From: Fischerella sp.
Lineage (GTDB): Bacteria > Cyanobacteriota > Cyanobacteriia > Cyanobacteriales > Nostocaceae
Direction: 5' to 3'
NCBI GenBank assembly: GCA_026419705.1
Contig: JANZYY010000115.1
Span: forward strand, 1-11,360
Length of the DNA: 11,360 nt
Shown: piece after piece, positions 6,684-11,360 of the stretch
Layout of the letters: each line of letters begins with the position of its first letter
Position numbering within the stretch: the first letter of the stretch is position 1
Notes under the pieces: generated by a model
What the model was told of the DNA's origin: nothing
Databases searched by the model: none
Seen by the model: the letters and a program-made list of their open reading frames with translations, nothing else
Program-made: the position numbers and the translations under genes

Positions 6684-7656
6684 TGACTCAGGATCCTTAC
6701 AAAACCAGTTACTCTCTTGGTTATTGGCAGAACCAGCCAAACCGGGAGAGTCTACGCAACTCAAAAGTGAGGATAATAACGGGGCAGAAAACTTTCTCCC
6801 AGAAATAGCTGCGTTCACAGGTAGCAACAGGGAGTCGGCATTGAAGCCCCAAACATTTCTATTGGGAGAAATTCCTACTGTGCAAGAACGTTTCCAAGCC
6901 GTCCTTAAGCGTCGGTTACAAGTACAAATTGAAGACCACCCACCATTATTCCCTTGGGAAACACAACTAGTGGATTACCCGGAGTACGCGGACGAGCCAG
7001 CAATGGAGCTAGTTCCTACTTGGGGGTGGGCGGCACAGCAGTCTCGGCTGAACTTGCCGATGCTCCTACCGGAGAAAATTTTCCGGCAATTGCTTGACAA
7101 ATGTCAAGCGCTGATAACATCTTCTTTGCCCTTAGGACCAAAATTGGTTCAGGCTGTGGAGAGCCTTTTCCCCAATGAATCTCAGACTTTGAACGACTTA
7201 GCGGGATGCGTGTTAATGAGCACCTACAGATCTGTAGATGCTCTAGAGGTAATGCCAAATCTGGATAGCGATTATTCAGATTTACAACCACAACAACAAA
7301 TGGCGTTGTCGTTGCTGGCGGCTAAACAACTGCTAGAAAGTTTGACTCTGCCTATTTCAACAACAAATCCATTGTTAGAAAGGCAATGGCTGACTAGCGT
7401 TGGCGTCTTGAACCTGAAGGTAGTTTACCAATCTCAAGATCGGGTAGCAAAACTGCGCATTCAAAGTCACTTACCTTCAAAAGGGGTAATTAAGCTGCAA
7501 GGAAGTGATTCTCAAGCAAAGGCAGAGTCTTCAGGTCCAGGAAGCTTGAGTGTAGAACTATGCTGCACGCAGCTTAATGAGGCTTACACCTTGACAATTG
7601 AGTTGAAAGAAATAGACCAACAGCCGTTGTTATTTGTGATTGTTCCCACAAAATGA
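6676..7656 (+). CDS. patU: heterocyst pattern protein PatU (single, undivided form)
   Basis: PatU belongs to the hetZ-patU cluster that controls heterocyst pattern. In Anabaena PCC 7120 it is split into patU5 and patU3; here one frame of 326 residues spans both. The N-terminal part (1 to about 100) has an amphipathic start (LQNQLLSWLLAEP) and PPLFPWETQLVDYPEY (89-104). The C-terminal part (about 118-326) has LPMLLPEKIFRQLLDKC, a long helical stretch to about 215, then a beta-rich end. No membrane span, signal peptide or enzyme motif is visible. ATG 6676 lies within the last codons of hetZ and gives an 8-bp overlap, so translational coupling is likely; GTG 6664 is an alternative. The 4-base difference between overlap frames is clean, with no sign of frameshift. 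The molecular mechanism is not evident from sequence. Confidence 0.85.
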   Translation: MNSDSGSLQNQLLSWLLAEPAKPGESTQLKSEDNNGAENFLPEIAAFTGSNRESALKPQTFLLGEIPTVQERFQAVLKRRLQVQIEDHPPLFPWETQLVDYPEYADEPAMELVPTWGWAAQQSRLNLPMLLPEKIFRQLLDKCQALITSSLPLGPKLVQAVESLFPNESQTLNDLAGCVLMSTYRSVDALEVMPNLDSDYSDLQPQQQMALSLLAAKQLLESLTLPISTTNPLLERQWLTSVGVLNLKVVYQSQDRVAKLRIQSHLPSKGVIKLQGSDSQAKAESSGPGSLSVELCCTQLNEAYTLTIELKEIDQQPLLFVIVPTK

Positions 7657-7789
7657 CATAAAAAGTTAGCTCTCGCTAGCACTAAAACTTGATAATAGCC
7701 CTTGTTATGAAATGAATATCATCCTGGTTTTGAAACCGAACCAATCTTTTAAAAAGCGGTTATTAGGGCGTCTACGGACAGCTGCAGTG

Positions 7790-7861
7790 AGGAGGGAAAT
7801 TGTGTGCGAGGGAGGTAGGTTGGTTGATCTCACTCGCATTGTGTCGGTGGCGTCTACATAA
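7790..7861 (+). promoter_or_regulatory. strong Shine-Dalgarno with possible 19-codon leader ORF
   Basis: AGGAGG (7790-7795) is the best ribosome-binding site noticed in the window. It could serve TTG 7800, which would add 34 Cys- and Trp-rich residues to the transglutaminase-like protein, or GTG 7802 in another frame, which opens a 19-codon ORF ending in TAA at 7859-7861, 40 bp before the preferred start at 7902. Whether either is translated is unknown. Confidence 0.3.
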
Positions 7862-7901
7862 TTGCTTTGCTTGTATACCTATCCGCTGCTTTTTATTTGC
7901 A

Positions 7902-10232
7902 ATGTTTAACTTTCCCAGGATGAGTTGGCTCTGGCGTCTACCTGTAGGCCATGACTGGCGGCAAAATTTGCTCCGGTCGCCTGTAAAAGAAGTGGAAGAT
8001 TCAATTACCTTGCGGGTGTTAGTGCTAGCGTTGGTGGTTGTGGGGATTGTGGCGACGGATATTGCAGCTGAAACTGGCTTCAGTTTCTGGGCAGTACCGC
8101 TTTCTATAGTAGGCTCTATTTGGAGTTATTACCGTCGCCGCGATCGCAATATCTCAGTGAAATTTTGTATCGCCATAGGAATGTTAGTAGCACTGGGTGC
8201 TTTCTTAGGGCGATTGCTGGGAGAGTTGAATGATACGCGACTGGCTTTGGCAGAATTGTTAATTCAACTGCAGGTGTTGCACTGTTTTGATATACCCCGT
8301 CGCAAAGACTTGGGTTATTCAATCCTGATTGGGTTGATTTTGCTGGGTGTGGCGGCTACGCTGAGTCAAACTTTAGCGTTTGCCCCACTGCTGTTGTTAT
8401 TTTTAGCGATCGCCCTGCCTACTTTAGTCCTAGATTACCGTTCCCGACTCGGCCTGGAGCAGGTCAAAATTCAAAATGAAAAATTTAAACAGGGGAACTC
8501 CTCTGTTATTTTGAATTGGAAATTTTTAGGTTTTAATTTTTTGATGACTGTGGGACTGGGACTGGCGATTTTTGCCTTTTTACCACGCCTTCCTGGTCAT
8601 CAGTTACGGATATTTCCCGTCAGTTCTCCCATTGAAATCAAAGGCGATTTTACAGGGCGTAAAATTGTCAATCCTGGTGATGTTCGCCAAGGTAATGCTC
8701 AAAATCAAAATCACGTCAGCAGTGATACAACAAACAGCCAAGCAGGCAAACTAGGAAAACCAGATAATAGTATTTACTACGGTTTTAACAGCAAGATCGA
8801 CCAAAACCTGCAGGGAAAGATGACACCTAAGGTAGTAATGCGGGTGCGTTCCCAAGCTTCGGGTTTCTGGCGAGTACTAGCATTTGATCGCTACACGGGT
8901 AAGGGATGGGAGATTTCACGTAACGAGCAAGTAAAACGCATCAAGCGATCGCCCTGGTCCAACCAAATTTTTCTAGATCCGCCTGTCAGCGCCGCTCAAA
9001 CCAAAGAAATTGTCCAAACCTATACAGTGGTGTCGGATTTGCCCAATTTGATTCCAGCGATGGCGCATCCCAGAGAAATTTACTTCCCGACGCCAATGCT
9101 AGCCGTCGATTCTGAAGACGGATTGCGCTCGCCCGTGGAATTATCGCCAGGAATCACCTACACAGTTATTTCCGAAGTTCCCTACCGCGATCGGACTTTG
9201 TTAGGAAAAGCCTCTACAAAATATCCGCCAAGCATAAAAAATTACTACTTGCAAATTCCTCCCCAAACAGCCGAAAAAGTACGCAAACGCACTGAAGAAA
9301 TCTTGGCTAACTACAACCTAGAAAGAATCGGGAAGTCGAGTAAATCCCTAGATTCAACCTATGAAAAGGTTCTCTATCTAGCTCAGTATCTGAAACAAAA
9401 CTACACAATTCCAGAAAATTCCCTCGAACTACCTTATTTGGATGAAAAGGAAGACTTGGTAGAAGCTTTCTTATTTAAGCACAAAGGGGGCTACCCAGAT
9501 CATTTCTCCACCGCGTTAACAGTAATGCTACGTTCTATTGGTATTCCCGCACGCTTGGTAGCAGGATTTGCACCTGGAGAGTTTAATCCGTTTACAGGAA
9601 TGTACGTCGTTCGCAATACGGATGCTTATGCGATGACAGAAGTGTATTTTCCTAAATATGGCTGGTTCACCTTTGACCCTATTCCCAATCATCACCTCAT
9701 ACCCCCCTCAATCGAAGAGAATCAAACCTTTAGCACACTACAGCAGTTTTGGAACTGGATGGCTGGCTGGTTACCCTCTCCGGTAACAGGTTTACTCAAC
9801 AATGTTTTTGGGGCTATATTTGCGTGGATTAGCAAGGTTTTGTCTTGGTTTTTATCTTTATTCTTCCAAGGTTGGTTGGGTGTTCTAACAGGCTCGATCT
9901 TGACGACAGCAATAACTTTCTTAAGTTGGCTAGGTTGGGATCGGTGGCGAGAGTGGCGCGATCGCCTGAGTTTGAGAAAATTACCACCAATGGAAAGTCT
10001 TTATCAACAAATGCTGCGATGGACATCTCAAAAAGGTTTGGGCAAACATCCAGCACAAACCCCCCTCGAATATGCCAAAATTTCATATCAGCATCATGCA
10101 ACTGCAACGGCGGAGGTAATAGATGAAATTTGTCAAGCCTATGTTAGCTGGCGTTATGGTGGTCACGCTCCTAATTTACAAAGACTGCAACAAAAATGGC
10201 ACCAGATGAAAAAGACTACCAAAAGTGGTTGA
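7902..10232 (+). CDS. DUF3488 / transglutaminase-like / DUF4129 membrane protein, catalytic residues replaced
   Basis: 776 residues from ATG 7902. Other starts are ATG 7920 (MSWLWRLP) and TTG 7800, the latter behind a strong Shine-Dalgarno but adding an atypical N-terminus. Six likely membrane spans lie at about 36-54, 58-76, 85-106, 138-156, 158-177 and 208-227, followed by a periplasmic part to about 635, one or two further spans (about 636-676), and a cytoplasmic DUF4129-type tail (about 696-776). The transglutaminase core runs about 525-595. Families of this type normally read GYCxHF, DAHAW and FDP; here they read GYPDHF (Pro532), DAYAM (Tyr576) and FDPIP (Asp592). The fold is therefore intact, but the thiol and imidazole of the Cys-His-Asp triad are absent, which points to a binding or scaffold role, or a different chemistry. 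The gene follows patU by 245 bp and overlaps the EndoU gene by 37 bp. The domain type is clear; the function is unknown. Confidence 0.85.
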   Translation: MFNFPRMSWLWRLPVGHDWRQNLLRSPVKEVEDSITLRVLVLALVVVGIVATDIAAETGFSFWAVPLSIVGSIWSYYRRRDRNISVKFCIAIGMLVALGAFLGRLLGELNDTRLALAELLIQLQVLHCFDIPRRKDLGYSILIGLILLGVAATLSQTLAFAPLLLLFLAIALPTLVLDYRSRLGLEQVKIQNEKFKQGNSSVILNWKFLGFNFLMTVGLGLAIFAFLPRLPGHQLRIFPVSSPIEIKGDFTGRKIVNPGDVRQGNAQNQNHVSSDTTNSQAGKLGKPDNSIYYGFNSKIDQNLQGKMTPKVVMRVRSQASGFWRVLAFDRYTGKGWEISRNEQVKRIKRSPWSNQIFLDPPVSAAQTKEIVQTYTVVSDLPNLIPAMAHPREIYFPTPMLAVDSEDGLRSPVELSPGITYTVISEVPYRDRTLLGKASTKYPPSIKNYYLQIPPQTAEKVRKRTEEILANYNLERIGKSSKSLDSTYEKVLYLAQYLKQNYTIPENSLELPYLDEKEDLVEAFLFKHKGGYPDHFSTALTVMLRSIGIPARLVAGFAPGEFNPFTGMYVVRNTDAYAMTEVYFPKYGWFTFDPIPNHHLIPPSIEENQTFSTLQQFWNWMAGWLPSPVTGLLNNVFGAIFAWISKVLSWFLSLFFQGWLGVLTGSILTTAITFLSWLGWDRWREWRDRLSLRKLPPMESLYQQMLRWTSQKGLGKHPAQTPLEYAKISYQHHATATAEVIDEICQAYVSWRYGGHAPNLQRLQQKWHQMKKTTKSG
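8464..8517. repeat. heptad repeat and 10-bp inverted repeat inside coding sequence
   Basis: TCAAAAT, TCAAAAT, GAAAAAT (8464-8484) form three heptads, i.e. 21 bases in frame. AATTCAAAAT (8468-8477) and ATTTTGAATT (8508-8517) are perfect inverted arms. The stretch encodes a polar segment (about residues 188-205) between membrane spans 5 and 6. The word TCAAAATTC also occurs just upstream of murI (1471-1479). Confidence 0.5.
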
Positions 10233-11023
10233 GAATCGGATTTTTAATCTGGCTGCTTGCTGTGCCAATATGGTCGCACAACTTTGTAGCCGCTCAGCAA
10301 GATAATAAACTTCTACCCTTTTTCGATCGGGAAGACAACCCTGTTCCTGTTGGTTTCCCGCCAGGACAGCAGCTAGACATCTCACCACCTCCACCAAAGC
10401 TCAATGCTTTTGACAAAGCAGTTTTAAATATTTGTGGTTCTATGGGTACAAGGGTTAGTCCCGACCAATTTCAGCGGCTTTTATCTTACTATCCAGATGT
10501 CCTAGACAAACTGCAAACAGTGACTGGCGGTGAATTGCGTCCGGGTCGGCGGACAAAATCAGAATTTTTGCAAGATTTAACTAATATTTGGTTTAAACGA
10601 CAGGGTTTTGAACACATCTTTTGTGGTGAAATATATAACGAAAATGACATAGGCGGTTTGCATTTTTACGGTAGATACTTGCAACTGCAAAATCAAGGTA
10701 TTGGCGGACGCCTTGAAAACAATCAAGCCCGAGAAGAAGTAGTTCCTGGTGTAATTTATACAATGGGTGTGGTAATTTACCAGGGAAATCGCAAAGTCAC
10801 AGATGTCATTAAAGGCTATGGCTACCTCAGCAACGCTCAAGAAATGCTTTTAGACGCCACGAAAATATTTAAACTCCAAGGAAATACAGAGGGAGCATGT
10901 ATTTATAATGTGCGAGACTGGGAGACAGGAAAAACTTTCCCTACTGTTTTTGTTAGGAAAGAAAAAGCGATCGTTACCTTCTATCCTGACGCTACCCCCA
11001 ACGGACAACCATGTCTAGAATAG
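10196..11023 (+). CDS. exported EndoU-family ribonuclease
   Basis: 275 residues. The N-terminus has a signal peptide or anchor: basic KWLR, a hydrophobic core GFLIWLLAVPIW (15-26), and a likely cleavage near VAA-QQ (33-35), so the protein is probably periplasmic or secreted. A Pro-rich stretch (about 52-68) leads to the EndoU domain (about 125-270). EHIFCGE (His140) and GGLHFYGRY (His156) carry the two catalytic histidines with 16-residue spacing, as in XendoU (162 and 178); Lys206 in IKGYGYLS is the likely catalytic lysine. The family cuts RNA at uridines, leaving 2',3'-cyclic phosphate; many bacterial EndoU domains are toxin tips, others stand alone. Cysteines 80, 143, 235 and 273 could form disulfides. 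ATG 10196 lies 37 bp inside the upstream gene; TTG 10229 would shorten the signal peptide. No cognate immunity gene follows. Substrate and role are unknown. Confidence 0.8.
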   Translation: MAPDEKDYQKWLRIGFLIWLLAVPIWSHNFVAAQQDNKLLPFFDREDNPVPVGFPPGQQLDISPPPPKLNAFDKAVLNICGSMGTRVSPDQFQRLLSYYPDVLDKLQTVTGGELRPGRRTKSEFLQDLTNIWFKRQGFEHIFCGEIYNENDIGGLHFYGRYLQLQNQGIGGRLENNQAREEVVPGVIYTMGVVIYQGNRKVTDVIKGYGYLSNAQEMLLDATKIFKLQGNTEGACIYNVRDWETGKTFPTVFVRKEKAIVTFYPDATPNGQPCLE

Positions 11024-11317
11024 TTTTTGTATAAAAAAACAGCATTTATTTTAAGTAAAATACGTAAAAAGATGGTACAAGCCCCCAGATTTTATAGTTT
11101 TGCACCACACCCTGCCTGAGTTCTCATTCTAGTTCTGGTAACGAGGCCTGTCTCCAATGGTGCAAGATGTGAATTTTAATACTTTGAAACTGAAAATAAC
11201 GAGTGTGAGATCACAAGGGAGATAAACAATCACTGATAGCAATTCCCTTTAATTATGAAACAGATCAGATCCTCCAAAGCGGCGATGGAGAATCATCCAT
11301 ATCAAAACAAATCACAA
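11024..11317. other. intergenic region with inverted repeats
   Basis: 294 bp between the EndoU gene and the next gene. TTGCACCA (11100-11107) and TGGTGCAA (11158-11165) are perfect 8-bp arms around a 50-nt loop, and AAGGGA (11215-11220) pairs with TCCCTT (11244-11249). Either could be part of a terminator or leader for the downstream gene. No T-tract terminator follows the EndoU stop, and no promoter was identified. Confidence 0.4.
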
Positions 11318-11334
11318 ATGACAAATGACAAAAA
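11314..11334. repeat. heptanucleotide tandem repeat (ACAAATG) at a start codon
   Basis: Two copies of ACAAATG (11314-11320, 11321-11327) and a degenerate third, ACAAAAA. The first copy supplies the ATG used as the start of the last gene, so the first codons of that protein are repeat-derived. Confidence 0.6.
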
Positions 11335-11360
11335 ATGGTTATCGGTGGTAGGTATAGGTG
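11318..11360 (+). CDS. start of a tetrapyrrole methylase, probably CbiE/CobL (cut by window end)
   Basis: Fourteen full codons from ATG 11318 read MTNDKKWLSVVGIG and run off the right edge. A short polar leader followed by WLSVVGIG is the typical opening of precorrin-6Y C5,15-methyltransferase (CbiE part of CobL), a corrin-ring SAM-dependent methylase in cobalamin synthesis; the VVGIG strand-loop begins the methylase fold. With so few residues a different family with a Gly-rich first strand is possible. The first residues are encoded by the heptad repeat, and ATG 11335 in another frame stops at once. Confidence 0.45.
   Translation, partial: MTNDKKWLSVVGIG

Noticed and set aside
9845..10126. 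93-residue plus-strand and 92-residue minus-strand frames
   Set aside because: Both lie inside the DUF4129-bearing C-terminal part of the membrane protein and look like shadows.
11024..11317. Cobalamin riboswitch before the putative cobL
   Set aside because: A fragment on the minus strand (GGAGACAGGCC) recalls a B12 box, but it is on the wrong strand and the other conserved blocks are missing.
1..11360. NtcA boxes (GTAN8TAC), CRISPR arrays, transposases
   Set aside because: By eye, no NtcA box was found in the gaps before hetZ, sds or the transglutaminase-like gene, and there are no regularly spaced long repeats or transposase motifs; the scan was not exhaustive.

Overview
The window comes from a cyanobacterium, almost certainly a filamentous one and probably a heterocyst former (Nostocales). 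Seven exact copies of the HIP1 octamer GCGATCGC (442, 2115, 5183, 8140, 8406, 8945, 9958) far exceed chance in about 11 kb. Heptanucleotide tandem repeats typical of these genomes sit between genes. The gene content also fits: an AMIN-domain amidase, solanesyl diphosphate synthase, HetZ and PatU. From memory, unchecked, the order amiC, murI, sds, hetZ, patU resembles the amiC to hetZ region of Anabaena/Nostoc PCC 7120.

Layout. 1-1352 (+): 3' part of a septal cell-wall amidase (AmiC type). 1492-2349 (+): glutamate racemase (murI). 2350-3720: sparsely coding stretch with a hairpin plus heptad repeat behind murI, a small minus-strand membrane protein (2592-2789), and about 900 bp without a convincing gene but with several inverted repeats. 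3721-4692 (+): sds, plastoquinone side-chain synthesis. 4813-5286 (-): conserved-looking protein of unknown function, convergent with sds and divergent from hetZ; it contains a candidate HetR site about 470 bp upstream of hetZ. 5493-6683 and 6676-7656 (+): hetZ and an undivided patU, overlapping by 8 bp, regulators of heterocyst differentiation and pattern. 7902-10232 (+): large membrane protein of DUF3488 / transglutaminase-like / DUF4129 type in which the expected catalytic Cys and His positions hold Pro and Tyr. 10196-11023 (+): exported EndoU-type ribonuclease, overlapping the previous gene by 37 bp. 11318-11360 (+): first 14 codons of what looks like CbiE/CobL (corrin biosynthesis).

How the genes fit together: amiC and murI act on peptidoglycan (septum drilling and D-glutamate supply), and hetZ-patU act in cell-fate patterning in the same filament. 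sds and the corrin gene are housekeeping. The least explained part is the overlapping pair at 7902-11023: a membrane protein with a periplasmic domain that looks catalytically dead, translationally linked to a predicted secreted RNase. That pair is the best candidate here for an undescribed system. No rRNA, tRNA, CRISPR array, IS element or phage gene was recognised.
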